Shown here piece after piece: positions 53,067 through 61,850 of a stretch of 64,000 nt of DNA. Source of the stretch: Caulobacter sp. GTDB lineage: Bacteria; Pseudomonadota; Alphaproteobacteria; Caulobacterales; Caulobacteraceae. The DNA lies in NCBI GenBank assembly GCA_017744495.1, contig JAGIBE010000111.1, positions 1 to 64,000 of the forward strand, written 5' to 3'. Position numbers and translations under genes: made by a program. The notes beneath the pieces are model-generated. The model was not told the origin of the DNA, did no database searches, and worked only from the letters and a program-made list of their open reading frames with translations. How positions within the stretch are numbered: position 1 is the first letter of the stretch; each line of letters opens with the position of its first letter.

Positions 53067-54812
53067 ATGACCTACCGCGCCCCCGTTCGCGACCTCGCCT
53101 TCGCCCTCAAGCACGTGGCCGGCTTCGACCGCCTGACGACCGCCTTCCCCGAGGCCGACGCCGACACGGTGGGCGCTGTGCTGGAGGCCGCCGGAGCCTT
53201 CGCCAGCGAGGTCCTGGCCCCGCTGAACCGGGGCGGCGACCTGGTCGGGGCCAAGCTGGAGAACGGCGTGGTTCGCACCGCGCCGGGCTTCGCCGACGCC
53301 TATCGCCGGTTCGCCCAGGACGGCTGGACCAGCCTGGCGGCCGCGCCCGATCACGGCGGCCAGGGCCTGCCCAAGACCCTGGAGGTGGCGGTGCTGGAAA
53401 TGGTCCAGGCGGCCAACATGGCGTTCGGCCTGTGCCCGATGCTGAGCCTTGGAGCCATCGAGGCCCTGACCCATCACGGCTCCGACCGTCAGAAGGCGCT
53501 CTATCTGCCCAAGCTGGTCTCCGGCGAATGGACAGGCACCATGAACCTGACCGAGCCCCAGGCCGGGTCGGACCTGGCGGCCCTGACGACGATGGCCACG
53601 CCGGACGGGAACGGCGGCTACACCCTGTCGGGCCAGAAGATCTTCATCACCTGGGGCGACCACGACGCCGCCGACAACATCCTGCACCTGGTTTTGGCCC
53701 GCACGCCCGACGCGCCTCCGGGCGTGAAGGGCATCTCGCTGTTCCTCGCCCCCAAGGTGATGGTCGCCGAGGATGGGGCCCTGGGCGCGCGCAACGACCT
53801 GCGGGTCGGCGGGCTGGAGCACAAGCTGGGCATCCACGGCTCGCCCACCTGCGTGATGCTGTACGAGGGCGCCAAGGCCGAGTTGGTCGGCCAGCTGGGC
53901 GCGGGCCTGGCTCACATGTTCACGATGATGAACGCCGCCCGCCTGCAGGTGGGCGCCCAAGGGACGGCCATCGCCGAGCGGGCCTATCAGCAGGCCCTGG
54001 ACTTCTCGCTGGAGCGCGTCCAGGGCCGTTCGGCCTGGACCGGCGCCTACCCCTCGCGAATCTACGACCATCCCGACATCCGCAAGACCCTGGTGCTGAT
54101 GAAGGCCAAGATCGAGGCCGCGCGCGGGATCTGCCTGTCCACGGCCGTGGCCGCCGACCTGGCCGCCCACGCCGCCGAAGAGGCCGAGCGCGCGACCGCC
54201 AAGCTGCGCGAGGAGCTGCTGACCCCGATCGCCAAGGCCTGGTCCACCGACGTCGGGGTCGAGGTCGCGTCGCTGGGCGTGCAGGTCCACGGCGGCATGG
54301 GCTTCATCGAGGAGACCGGCGCGGCCCAACACTATCGCGACGCCCGCATCGCCCCGATCTACGAGGGCGCCAACGGCATCCAGGCCATCGACCTGATCGG
54401 CCGCAAGCTGGGTCTTTCGGAAGGCCAGGCGATCGCCGACCTGATGGACGACATGCGCGACACGCAGGAAGCCCTGGAAGCCGCCGGCGGCGACCTGGGC
54501 GGTGTGGCCCTGCGCTTCAAGGCGGCGCTGGACGCGGTGAGCTCGGCCACCGCCTGGCTGATCGAACGCCGCGCCCGCGCCATGCCCGACGCCCTGTCAG
54601 GCGCCACGGCCTATCTGAAGCTGCTGGGCGACACCGTCGGCGGCTGGATGCTGGCCAAGGGCGCGCTGGCCGAGCCGCAGGGCCTGCGGCTGGCCCTGGC
54701 CCGGGTCTATGGCGAGAACGTGCTGGCGGGTGTGCCGGGGCAGGTCGCGGCGGTGACCGGGGGCTCGGAGGATCTGGAGGCAGTGACGCCTGAGATGCTC
54801 GGCGCGCACTGA
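53067..54812 (+). CDS. acyl-CoA dehydrogenase (long, DmdC-like form)
   Basis: A 581-aa FAD acyl-CoA dehydrogenase with the N-terminal extension of the 3-methylmercaptopropionyl-CoA dehydrogenase-like group (TYRAPVRDLAFALKHVAGF). FAD/substrate motifs are MNLTEPQAGSDLAAL, GDHDAADNILHLVLAR, and the catalytic-loop block RIAPIYEGANGIQAIDLIGR. The start at 53067 follows a short non-family stretch. The true acyl substrate is unknown; similar proteins degrade fatty acids. It is divergent from the YceI gene and converges on a peroxiredoxin across a family B element. Confidence 0.93.
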   Translation: MTYRAPVRDLAFALKHVAGFDRLTTAFPEADADTVGAVLEAAGAFASEVLAPLNRGGDLVGAKLENGVVRTAPGFADAYRRFAQDGWTSLAAAPDHGGQGLPKTLEVAVLEMVQAANMAFGLCPMLSLGAIEALTHHGSDRQKALYLPKLVSGEWTGTMNLTEPQAGSDLAALTTMATPDGNGGYTLSGQKIFITWGDHDAADNILHLVLARTPDAPPGVKGISLFLAPKVMVAEDGALGARNDLRVGGLEHKLGIHGSPTCVMLYEGAKAELVGQLGAGLAHMFTMMNAARLQVGAQGTAIAERAYQQALDFSLERVQGRSAWTGAYPSRIYDHPDIRKTLVLMKAKIEAARGICLSTAVAADLAAHAAEEAERATAKLREELLTPIAKAWSTDVGVEVASLGVQVHGGMGFIEETGAAQHYRDARIAPIYEGANGIQAIDLIGRKLGLSEGQAIADLMDDMRDTQEALEAAGGDLGGVALRFKAALDAVSSATAWLIERRARAMPDALSGATAYLKLLGDTVGGWMLAKGALAEPQGLRLALARVYGENVLAGVPGQVAAVTGGSEDLEAVTPEMLGAH

Positions 54813-54844
54813 CTTGCACCAAAGAAATTGGGCCGAGCTTGGCC

Positions 54845-54930
54845 GGGGACATGCCCTTGCGGCGTGTCCCCAGATCCAGGCTCGGCCCCACGGTGCGTCG
54901 GTTGGGGACACGCCGCAAGGGCATGTCCCC
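54845..54930. repeat. family B inverted-repeat element, copy 5
   Basis: Arms at 54845-54871 and 54904-54930 with a 32-bp loop. Between the converging acyl-CoA dehydrogenase and peroxiredoxin stops, 32 and 11 bp from them. Both arms match the consensus. Confidence 0.93.
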
Positions 54931-54941
54931 GGCCCAGAACC

Positions 54942-55424
54942 CTACAGCTGCGCCAGCAGGTAGTCCGCCGACGAAACCTTGAATTCCCCGGCCTCTTCGA
55001 CGTTCAGGCTCTCGACCACGCCGTCCTTGGCGACCAGCGAGTAGCGCTGCGAGCGCGTGCCCATGCCGAACTTGGAGCCGTCGAAGTCCAGGCCGATGGC
55101 GCGGGTGAAGTCGCCGTTGCCGTCGGCCAGCAGCAGGACCTCGTCGGTGATGCCCTGATCGGCCGCCCAGGCCTTCATCACGAAGACGTCGTTGACCGAG
55201 ACGCAGGCGATCACATCCACGCCCTTGGCCTTGAGTTCGGCGGCCTTCTCCTTGAAGCCCGGCAGGTGCTTGGCCGAGCAGGTCGGGGTGAAGGCGCCCG
55301 GCACCGCGAACAGGGCCACGGTCTTGCCCTTGAACAGGTCGTCGGTCGTGACCGGAGCCGGCCCCTCGGCCGTGCTGGTCATGAAAGTGGCCGAAGGAAG
55401 CTTGTCGCCAACCTTGATCGTCAT
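54942..55424 (-). CDS. peroxiredoxin (Prx5/AhpC-TSA type)
   Basis: A 160-aa thiol peroxidase. Catalytic Cys49 is in VPGAFTPTCSAKHLPGF; a second Cys74 lies in VIACVSVND. DLFKGKTVALFAVPG and LLADGNGDFTRAIGLD are typical of Prx5-type (atypical or 1-Cys) enzymes that reduce organic peroxides. The start at 55424 (MTIKVGDKLPSATF) is the family N-terminus. Confidence 0.95.
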   Translation of the reverse strand: MTIKVGDKLPSATFMTSTAEGPAPVTTDDLFKGKTVALFAVPGAFTPTCSAKHLPGFKEKAAELKAKGVDVIACVSVNDVFVMKAWAADQGITDEVLLLADGNGDFTRAIGLDFDGSKFGMGTRSQRYSLVAKDGVVESLNVEEAGEFKVSSADYLLAQL

Positions 55425-55553
55425 GTGCGGTGTCCCTGGATGCGTTGAGGCTTGTATCATTTGTAAGCGCGCCCCCGAGATAAAGGCGTCAAGAGCGATC
55501 GCCAAGGGCAGGTTGGACTTGAAACCGACGCGTTCCGATCCGATCCTCTGATC

Positions 55554-56165
55554 ATGGACATCTATCGCGAGGCTCACCCAACCAAGGATCTATCGGAGAA
55601 CGGGACCGGCTTCCTGGCCGGGCAGATGCTGGTGGCCATGCCGGGCATCGAGGACCCCCGCTTCGAACGCGCCGTGCTCTATGTCTGCGCCCACGACGCC
55701 GAGCAGGCCATGGGACTGGCGGTCAACCGCCCGGTCGAGGGCCTGACCCTTTACGAGCTGCTCAACAATCTGGGGGTCGCCCCGGAGATCGAGACCGGGG
55801 GAGACCTGGTCATGCTGGGCGGGCCGGTCGAGCGCGAGCGGGGTTTCGTGCTGCACACCGACGACTATGTCTCGCCCGACTCCACCGTGCCGGTGGCCGA
55901 CGGCCTGGCCCTGACCGTCACCCGCGACGCCCTGGACGCCCTGGGCAGCAAGATCCGCCGCCCCCGCCACGCCATACTGGCCCTGGGTTATTCGGGCTGG
56001 GGCCCCGGGCAGCTGGAGCAGGAACTGCGCGACAATGTCTGGCTGATCTGCGAGGCCGACGAAGCGCTACTATTCGGCGACGACTACGACAACAAATGGA
56101 CCATGGCCCTGGCCAAGATCGGAATCACCGCCGATCACCTATCGTCGCAAGCGGGTAGAGCTTGA
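55554..56165 (+). CDS. YqgE/AlgH family protein
   Basis: A 203-aa protein matching YqgE/AlgH (DUF179): FLAGQMLVAMPGIEDPRFER, AMGLAVNRPVEGLTLYELL, YGGPVE-type motif (here LGGPVERERGFVLH), and ILALGYSGWGPGQLEQEL. The family is widespread, with unclear biochemical function. The gene is divergent from the peroxiredoxin gene with a 129-bp shared region. Confidence 0.94.
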   Translation: MDIYREAHPTKDLSENGTGFLAGQMLVAMPGIEDPRFERAVLYVCAHDAEQAMGLAVNRPVEGLTLYELLNNLGVAPEIETGGDLVMLGGPVERERGFVLHTDDYVSPDSTVPVADGLALTVTRDALDALGSKIRRPRHAILALGYSGWGPGQLEQELRDNVWLICEADEALLFGDDYDNKWTMALAKIGITADHLSSQAGRA

Positions 56166-56328
56166 GTACTGCTCCAAGAAGACCAGGCCCTAAAAACTAG
56201 TAATCCACCTTATTATTCTGACCAGCGTGGGCGCGTATACTCCGCCATAGTCACGCTGTTGCTTTTCAAGCCGTCATTGGGGACCCGGCTCGCGCGCGCA
56301 TGCGGGACGTGTGGGTCAGGACAGTGGC

Positions 56329-57180
56329 ATGGCTTACCTCCGGCTGACATCCCCGTCGAACGACAACTGGGCGACCCGGGACGATCGCAACCCGCCGCCG
56401 GACAACTGGGGACAGCGCCGCTACGGCGTGATGCCGCCGCCCCGCCGCCCCTTCGCCGGCAACATCCTCTTGGGCATGATCGCCATGCCGATGGGCGTTT
56501 GGGGCCTGTGGCTGATGCTGGGCGCCGGTCCGGCCGAGACCAGCCCCCAGCCGCTGGTCTTTCAGGTGCCGCCGCCGCAGGTTGCCACCCTTGGCGATCC
56601 CTCCGGTGTGTACGGCGAGGCGGCGGCCCCGACCGCCGACGACCGGCGCGGCCTGAAGATCGTGCTCAGCACCGACGCCCGCCCCGTGACCCATCCGGAG
56701 ACCTGGGGCGCCTTGCCGACCGCCGTCGGCGCGCCGGTGGCGGCCGCGCCCCTGGCCGACGCCCTGCCGGCGGCGGACACCGCCGCCTGCCGCGACGCCC
56801 CGACCCTGGCGGCCCAGATGACCTGCATCGACCCCGCCCTGCGCGAGGCCGAGGCGCGGATGGCCCTGGCCTATGAGGCGGTGCTCGCGGCGGGAGTCCC
56901 GCCCTCGGCCCTGGGCCGCTCGCAGGCCCGCTGGCTGGCTGTCCGCGACGCCATGGCCCAGGCCTCGCCCGAGAACCTGCTGACCGCCTACCAGCAGCGC
57001 GAAAGCCAGCTGCGCGGCTACGCCGTGGCGTGGGAGCAGCGGACGGGGTCGGTGGGCTCGGCGCCGCCTCTGCCCGATCCCTCCACGCCCGTCATCCTCG
57101 GACTTGTTCCGAGGACCCCTTCGTCGGCTGCGAAGAAGGTGGACGAGCGGGCGGAGGCGCCGGCGGTCGCTCGGACATGA
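56329..57180 (+). CDS. LprI-like membrane-anchored protein with repeat-encoded C-terminus
   Basis: A 283-aa protein. A Pro-rich cytosolic N-terminus is followed by one membrane helix (NILLGMIAMPMGVWGLWLML) and a Pro/Ala linker. The periplasmic domain matches LprI/DUF1311 (CRDAPTLAAQMTCIDPALRE then AEARMALAYEAVLAAG, RSQARWLAVRDAMAQ), the fold of lysozyme-inhibitor LprI. ATG 56329 is preferred; an in-frame GTG at 56311 is possible. The last 29 or so residues (from [10 protein letters not shown]) and the stop are encoded by a family C repeat, so the tail is not part of the ancestral domain. Confidence 0.8.
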   Translation: MAYLRLTSPSNDNWATRDDRNPPPDNWGQRRYGVMPPPRRPFAGNILLGMIAMPMGVWGLWLMLGAGPAETSPQPLVFQVPPPQVATLGDPSGVYGEAAAPTADDRRGLKIVLSTDARPVTHPETWGALPTAVGAPVAAAPLADALPAADTAACRDAPTLAAQMTCIDPALREAEARMALAYEAVLAAGVPPSALGRSQARWLAVRDAMAQASPENLLTAYQQRESQLRGYAVAWEQRTGSVGSAPPLPDPSTPVILGLVPRTPSSAAKKVDERAEAPAVART

Positions 57181-57226
57181 CATCACGACGGAACGAGGGG
57201 TCCTCGGAACAAGTCCGAGGATGACG
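57089..57226. repeat. family C inverted-repeat element (overlaps LprI-like 3' end)
   Basis: Left arm 57089-57120 and right arm 57196-57226 are inverted copies of the GTCATCCTCGGACTTGTTCC unit. The LprI-like frame enters the left arm and stops at 57178-57180 between the arms. The element lies 30 bp before the converging pdeA stop. Confidence 0.93.
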
Positions 57227-57255
57227 ATCATTTTTGATCGTGAGGGGGGAGAGCG

Positions 57256-58923
57256 TTACCCCCGCGCCTTCACCGGCGCGGCGCCGTCGACATAGGCCTC
57301 GTTCAGATAGACCTCGGCCTCCTGCGGCGACAGGGCCGGCGCATAGCCGAAGCCCTGGCCGTAGTCGCAGCCCAGGGCCTGCAGGGCGCGGGCCATCTCG
57401 GCGTTCTCGACGCCCTCGGCCACGACTTCCAGGTCCAGGTCCTGACCCAGCTTCACCACCGAGCGGACGATCTTGGCCGAGCCGGCGTTGCTGCCCATGG
57501 TCCGCACGAAGTAGCGGTCGATCTTCAGCGTGTCGAACGGCAGGCGGGTCAGGTACGACAGCGACGAGAAGCCGGTGCCGAAGTCGTCCAGCGCCAAGCC
57601 GGCCCCGGCCTCGCGCAGGGAGGTCAGGATCACCGCGGCCCGCTCGGGATCGCGCATGATGTCGCTTTCGGTGACTTCCAGCTTCAGGGCGCCGCGCGGC
57701 AGGCCGTGGGCCTTGAGCACCTGGCGCACGTCGTGGACCAGGCCCGGGCGGTCGATCTCGCCGGTCGACAGGTTGACGCTGACCGTCAGGGCGCCGACGG
57801 CCGGGTGCGAGGCGCGCCAGGCGGCCAGCTGGGCCGCCGAGGTGCGCATCATGTGCTCGCCCAGCTCGCTCATCAGGCCCATCTCCTCCACCAGCGGGAG
57901 GAACTCGTCGGGCGGCAGCATGCCCCGGCGCGGGTGGATCCAGCGGGCCAGGGCCTCGAAGCCCGACAGGGCGCCGGTCGACAGCCGCACCACGGGCTGG
58001 AAGAAGGGGGTGATCTCGCCGCGGCCGATGGCGCCGCGAAGATCCGCCTCGAGGGCCAGTCGCGACAGGCCGTCGGTCTCCATCGAACGGCCGTAGGCGG
58101 CGGCGGAGCCCCGGCCGTTGGCGGCGGCGGCTTCCACGGCCAGCTCGGCACGGCGCAGCAGCTCGGCCGCCTCGGGCGCGTCCTCGCCGCCCTCGGCCGC
58201 CACGGCGCCGATCGACAGGGTCGGATGGATGTCGAAGCCGGCCACCCGCAGGGGCTGCTCCAGGGCGTTGCGCAGCAGGTCGGCGGGCTCGAAACCGGCC
58301 GGGTCGCACAGCACCGCGAACTCGTCCTCGCCGATCCGGCCCAGCAGGGCCTCGGCCGGGAAGGCGGCGGCCAGGCGCGAGCCCAGGGCGGCCAGAACCA
58401 GGTCGGCGCGCTCGTGGCCCAGGGCCTCGTTCAGGCGGCGCAGGCGGTCGACGTCGGCCACGACCAGCTCGTGGACGCCGCTGCGGCTCAGGCGCTCGCG
58501 GGCCTGGGCGATGAAGCTCCTGCGGTCCAGCAGGCCCGTCAGGCTGTCGCGCTCGGTGGCGGCGAACTTGACCTCGGGGACGATGACGCCGGCGGCGCGC
58601 ACGCCGTCCTCCAGCCAGGTCCCGCGCCAGATGCAGATCTCGCCGTTGCGCATGCGCAGGCGGGCGACGATCTCGCTGCCCGGCGGGCGAATTTTCAGGA
58701 TGTCCTCGGCCTGGGCGCGGTCCTGCGGCAGGGTCAGGGCGCGGAAAGCGGCGGAGGAGCAGTCTGGAGCCAGCGGCCCCAAGCCCAAGGCGCGCGAGGC
58801 GCCGTTGACGCGCAGGCGATCGGCCTCGGGTTCCCAGAGCCAAAGCGCGACTTCGGCGGCGCCCAGGGCCTCTAGCGTGGCCGTGGCGTCCCATACGCGT
58901 CGCTGACTGATCTTGAACGACAT
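57256..58923 (-). CDS. pdeA: cyclic-di-GMP phosphodiesterase PdeA (PAS-GGDEF-EAL)
   Basis: A 555-aa protein. The N-terminal PAS-like sensor region (1-120) is followed by a GGDEF domain whose active-site motif is degenerate (GEDEF at 198-202) and an EAL domain with intact EAL (323-325), TESDIM, DDFGTGFSSL and KIDRYFV motifs. It ends in Arg-Gly. This combination matches C. crescentus PdeA, where the GEDEF domain binds GTP to activate c-di-GMP hydrolysis and the terminal Arg-Gly is part of the CpdR-dependent ClpXP degradation signal at the swarmer-to-stalked transition. Orthology is strongly suggested, not proven. Confidence 0.85.
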   Translation of the reverse strand: MSFKISQRRVWDATATLEALGAAEVALWLWEPEADRLRVNGASRALGLGPLAPDCSSAAFRALTLPQDRAQAEDILKIRPPGSEIVARLRMRNGEICIWRGTWLEDGVRAAGVIVPEVKFAATERDSLTGLLDRRSFIAQARERLSRSGVHELVVADVDRLRRLNEALGHERADLVLAALGSRLAAAFPAEALLGRIGEDEFAVLCDPAGFEPADLLRNALEQPLRVAGFDIHPTLSIGAVAAEGGEDAPEAAELLRRAELAVEAAAANGRGSAAAYGRSMETDGLSRLALEADLRGAIGRGEITPFFQPVVRLSTGALSGFEALARWIHPRRGMLPPDEFLPLVEEMGLMSELGEHMMRTSAAQLAAWRASHPAVGALTVSVNLSTGEIDRPGLVHDVRQVLKAHGLPRGALKLEVTESDIMRDPERAAVILTSLREAGAGLALDDFGTGFSSLSYLTRLPFDTLKIDRYFVRTMGSNAGSAKIVRSVVKLGQDLDLEVVAEGVENAEMARALQALGCDYGQGFGYAPALSPQEAEVYLNEAYVDGAAPVKARG

Positions 58924-58966
58924 GCCCTAATCCCACGCCCAAGGGCGCAACGCTCGGGCGAGCGCA

Positions 58967-59578
58967 CTACTCTCCCCGTATAACCGGTCCCGAGGGGACC
59001 GGAGGGGGCGCGACCATCCCGAACAGACGATGATCTCGCCACTCGCCGTTAATTTTCAGATAAGCGGGCGCATATCCCTCTTCTTTGAAGCCGGATTTCA
59101 GCAAAACGGCGGCCGAAGGCTGGTTTTCCGGCATGCAGGCGGCCTCCAGGCGGTGCAGGCCCAACTCGCCGAACGCGAAGACGATCGCCGCCCGAACGCC
59201 GTCCTGCATGTAGCCCTGGCGGGCGTAGGGCTGGCCGATCCAGTAGCCCATCACCCCGCACTGGGCCACGCCCCGCCGGATGTGGAACAGCCGCACCCCG
59301 CCGATCAGCGCTCCGTCGTCGCGGCGGAACATGAAGAACGGGAACGCCTCGCCCGTCTCCAGCTCGCGGGCGTAGGCGTTGAGCCGGGCGCGGAACGCCG
59401 GGCGGGTCAGGTCGTCCTCGGGCCAGGTCGGCTCCCACGGCTTGAGGAACGCCGCCGACTGGGCGCGCAGCTCGGCCCACGGCTTGTAGTCGTGCAGACG
59501 CGGCAGACGCAGGAACACCTTGTCGCCTTCGAGGCGGGGGCCGGGATCAGGCTGGAAGAGGCGCAGGAAAGCGGTCAA
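58967..59578 (-). CDS. GNAT acetyltransferase (RimJ/RimL-like)
   Basis: A 203-aa GNAT protein: RLEGDKVFLRLPRLHDYKPW, GGVRLFHIRRGVAQCGVMGY then WIGQPYARQGYM (acetyl-CoA loop QPYARQGY), and LHRLEAACMPENQPSAAVLL. This is the RimJ-type N-acetyltransferase group, probably acting on protein N-termini. It lies 43 bp upstream of pdeA on the same strand. In many alphaproteobacteria a similar gene follows thrC and an M16 peptidase; here a 2.3-kb block separates them. Confidence 0.9.
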   Translation of the reverse strand: MTAFLRLFQPDPGPRLEGDKVFLRLPRLHDYKPWAELRAQSAAFLKPWEPTWPEDDLTRPAFRARLNAYARELETGEAFPFFMFRRDDGALIGGVRLFHIRRGVAQCGVMGYWIGQPYARQGYMQDGVRAAIVFAFGELGLHRLEAACMPENQPSAAVLLKSGFKEEGYAPAYLKINGEWRDHRLFGMVAPPPVPSGPVIRGE

Positions 59579-59644
59579 GGCAAGCAGGGTCTCGTTGAAG
59601 GGCGCACCTTCGGGGGTTGGGACGACGGAGGCAAGTGGGTGAAG

Positions 59645-59653
59645 TTATCCACA
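59645..59653. promoter_or_regulatory. exact DnaA-box sequence
   Basis: TTATCCACA at 59645-59653 is a perfect consensus DnaA box in the 357-bp divergent gap between the GNAT gene and the 59936 gene. A single box may be chance. The rest of the gap holds the family D element (59682-59809) and no gene. Confidence 0.35.
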
Positions 59654-59681
59654 GGGTCGCGGGTCTCATTCCTTCATCAAT

Positions 59682-59809
59682 CCGTCATCCCGGGCCTCGT
59701 GCCCGGGACCCCTGGTTCAGCCCGCAGGTGAAGCGCCTTGGCGCGCCGGCGCGCCACTCATTCGCACCTGCGGACAGGGAGGTCCCGGGCACAAGGCCCG
59801 GGATGACGG
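59682..59809. repeat. family D inverted-repeat element
   Basis: Left arm CCGTCATCCCGGGCCTCGTG (59682 on) and right arm (59781-59809) are inverted copies with a GCGCGCCGGCGCGCC inner hairpin and matching CGCAGGTG / CACCTGCG pair. This copy is in a divergent gap rather than at a 3' end. Confidence 0.9.
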
Positions 59810-59935
59810 CTGAAGGGTAGGATGATGGACCGTCTATCCCCGCGAATTCCAAACCGACCCTCAGCAAAATCAACGTCCTACACGAAAACGCACGTTTCCC
59901 ATCCTCACCCTCCAGGACGGGCGGATACTAGGGGC

Positions 59936-60367
59936 ATGACCCAGACCCACACCGACGCTTCGCCCCTGCCCCCGGCCACCAGCTGGCGCCAGGCCCTGCA
60001 ACTCAAGCTCATGGCCGCGCTGGACGCCGCCTGGGCGATGATCGAGGACAACACCGATCCCGCCCTGATCCGCGCCGCCCGCGAGCGCGCCAAGGCCATC
60101 GGCGACATCGCCGCCATGGCTCGCAAGGTGGTGCTGCTGGAACCGCCGCCCAAGCCGGGCCCTGGTCCCGACGTCACGGCCCAGGCCGAGCGGCTGGCCC
60201 GGGTGATGGCCCCCGGCCTGGCCGCCGAGGCCCTGACCTCGACGCTCAAGACCGTTCCGGCGGCGGCCGCAACGACGGCGCCGGTGGCCGCCCCAATGGC
60301 GGCTCAAGCCGAGCACGCCCGCCGGGCGCTGGAGAAGTTGAAGGGGGGACGGCGGGGGCGGCTGTGA
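59936..60367 (+). CDS. hypothetical protein, helical with Pro/Ala linker
   Basis: A 143-aa protein: a helix-rich N-terminal half (ALQLKLMAALDAAWAMIEDN, ALIRAARERAKAIGDIAAMA) followed by a Pro-rich linker (PPKPGPGPD) and an Ala/Lys-rich C-terminus ending RRGRL. No family named. It may be a small DNA- or envelope-associated protein, but nothing is diagnostic. The ATG at 59936 has a weak SD. Confidence 0.55.
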   Translation: MTQTHTDASPLPPATSWRQALQLKLMAALDAAWAMIEDNTDPALIRAARERAKAIGDIAAMARKVVLLEPPPKPGPGPDVTAQAERLARVMAPGLAAEALTSTLKTVPAAAATTAPVAAPMAAQAEHARRALEKLKGGRRGRL

Positions 60368-60477
60368 GCGTCTCGCCTGAAGCTGATTTGGGCGTGAAAA
60401 ACTTCAGTTCAAGAATTGGCGACCGGCGAATTATGCGCAGTCTGTAGCGCCCTCACCTCGTAAAAGGGCTTCGATCC

Positions 60478-60894
60478 ATGACCACCGCCGCCACGCCGTT
60501 CGCCCAAACCTTCTTCCACGGAGCCAAGGCCGACCTGAAGGGCCACGACCTGATCACGCCCGGCCACGCCTCCAACTACGGCCGGCGCAAGGCCGCGGCC
60601 TTCGTCTATGTCAGCGCCACCCTGGACGCGGCCGTCTGGGGCGCCGAACTGGCCCAGGGCGACGGGCCAGGCCGCATCTATGTCGTCGAGCCGACCGGTC
60701 CGCTGGAGGACGATCCCAACCTGACCGACCAGAAATTCCCCGGCAACCCGACCCTCTCCTATCGCACCCGCGCACCGCTGCGGATCCTCGGCGAGGTCAC
60801 GGGCTGGACCGGCCATTCGGCACAGCAGCTACAAGCCATGAGAGAGGACCTGGCGCGGCTGGAGGCGGACGGGGTGGAGGCGATCGAGGACTGA
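60478..60894 (+). CDS. arr: NAD+-rifampin ADP-ribosyltransferase
   Basis: A 138-aa enzyme of the Arr family that inactivates rifampin by ADP-ribosylation. Conserved positions agree with characterised Arr proteins: His14 (FFHGAKADL), Tyr44 (AFVYVSATLD) and Asp84 in the EDDPNLTDQKFPGNPT block. SYRTRAPLRILGEV follows. Length is typical. No mobile-element genes flank it, so it is probably an intrinsic chromosomal copy. Confidence 0.95.
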   Translation: MTTAATPFAQTFFHGAKADLKGHDLITPGHASNYGRRKAAAFVYVSATLDAAVWGAELAQGDGPGRIYVVEPTGPLEDDPNLTDQKFPGNPTLSYRTRAPLRILGEVTGWTGHSAQQLQAMREDLARLEADGVEAIED

Positions 60895-60907
60895 GGGCTC
60901 GCCCCTC

Positions 60908-61660
60908 CTACTTCATCCGCTCATACGCATATTGGCCCGACCCGCCCCACTCCTTGGTCCAATGCGGGGCGATGGCCATGATTTGGGCGGCGGTGGGATA
61001 GGCCGAGAACTGCAGGCCGCCCTGGGCGCCCTTGAAGCCCAGGTCGAACTGCACCACCCCGTCGGCGCCGGCCTTCCAATGGCCCGTCCACTGGGGCGTG
61101 TCGGTGATCTTCTCACGATAGGCCACCGCCCCGTCGGTGGTGAAGTTGAGGATCATGTCCCTGTGCTTCTGCTCGATCCATAGGCCCAGGATGTCCTTCT
61201 CGGCCTTGGCCTGGGCGGCTGTCTTGCCGATCCTGATCGGCGGCCGCTGGCTCGCCGTCTGGTCCGCCGCCGGCCCGCCCGTCACGGTTTGACCGGGCGT
61301 CCTCGGCGCCAGCTTGATGACCGCCTTGGGCAGGACCCGGATCGGCTTGATCGGCACGAAGGTGGGCGGGGCGTCCGCCGTGGTGGTCGGGGTCACGCCG
61401 GGCGTCGGCGGGGTGGGCGTGAGCCCCGTCGGATCGACCGTGGCGGACGGGGGCGTGGTGGAAGGGGTGGCGGCGCCCGTGTCGGCCGGGGGCGTGGCCG
61501 GGGCCTCGGTCGGCGGAGCGACCGACGGGGTCGAGGGCGGCGTGGCCGGCGTCTCGGCTTTCGGAGCCGGCGGCTTCTCGGCCGCCTTCTTGTGACAACC
61601 GGCCAGCGCCAGCGCGCACAGGCCCACAGTGATCCCCACAGTGATTTGGCGTCCCGTCAT
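60908..61660 (-). CDS. proline-rich lipoprotein of unknown function
   Basis: A 250-aa lipoprotein (lipobox LALAGC, Cys about residue 22). A long Pro/Thr/Ala-rich stalk (TPSVAPPTEAPATPPADTGA-type repeats) leads to a C-terminal globular part (DILGLWIEQKHRDMILNFTT, WTGHWKAGADGVVQFDLGFK). No family recognised. Start at 61660 set by the lipoprotein signal. It lies between arr (converging, 13-bp gap) and the M16 peptidase. Confidence 0.75.
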   Translation of the reverse strand: MTGRQITVGITVGLCALALAGCHKKAAEKPPAPKAETPATPPSTPSVAPPTEAPATPPADTGAATPSTTPPSATVDPTGLTPTPPTPGVTPTTTADAPPTFVPIKPIRVLPKAVIKLAPRTPGQTVTGGPAADQTASQRPPIRIGKTAAQAKAEKDILGLWIEQKHRDMILNFTTDGAVAYREKITDTPQWTGHWKAGADGVVQFDLGFKGAQGGLQFSAYPTAAQIMAIAPHWTKEWGGSGQYAYERMK

Positions 61661-61777
61661 GTGCGTTCCTCCGAGGCGTTTCCCGCCCTGGATGTCATTC
61701 AAGGCCCGGTGGTTGAGGAACACAAGCACTGATTGAGATATGCACTTTTTGCGCGAGCTCGAATGTAACGCCGTCAA

Positions 61778-61802
61778 AACCCCTCTCTCTTTGAGAGGGG
61801 TT
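61778..61802 (-). terminator. terminator after the M16 peptidase gene
   Basis: A perfect 10-bp stem (AACCCCTCTC at 61778-61787 with GAGAGGGGTT at 61793-61802) has a 5-nt loop. On the minus strand it is followed by a T-run (GGTTTTGACG), 49 bp past the M16 stop, so it is an intrinsic terminator for the thrC-M16 transcript. Confidence 0.75.
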
Positions 61803-61850
61803 CAGGTGGCGCAAACCAACGTCCGCTCAGGGTCGAAGCCGATCTCCGCC

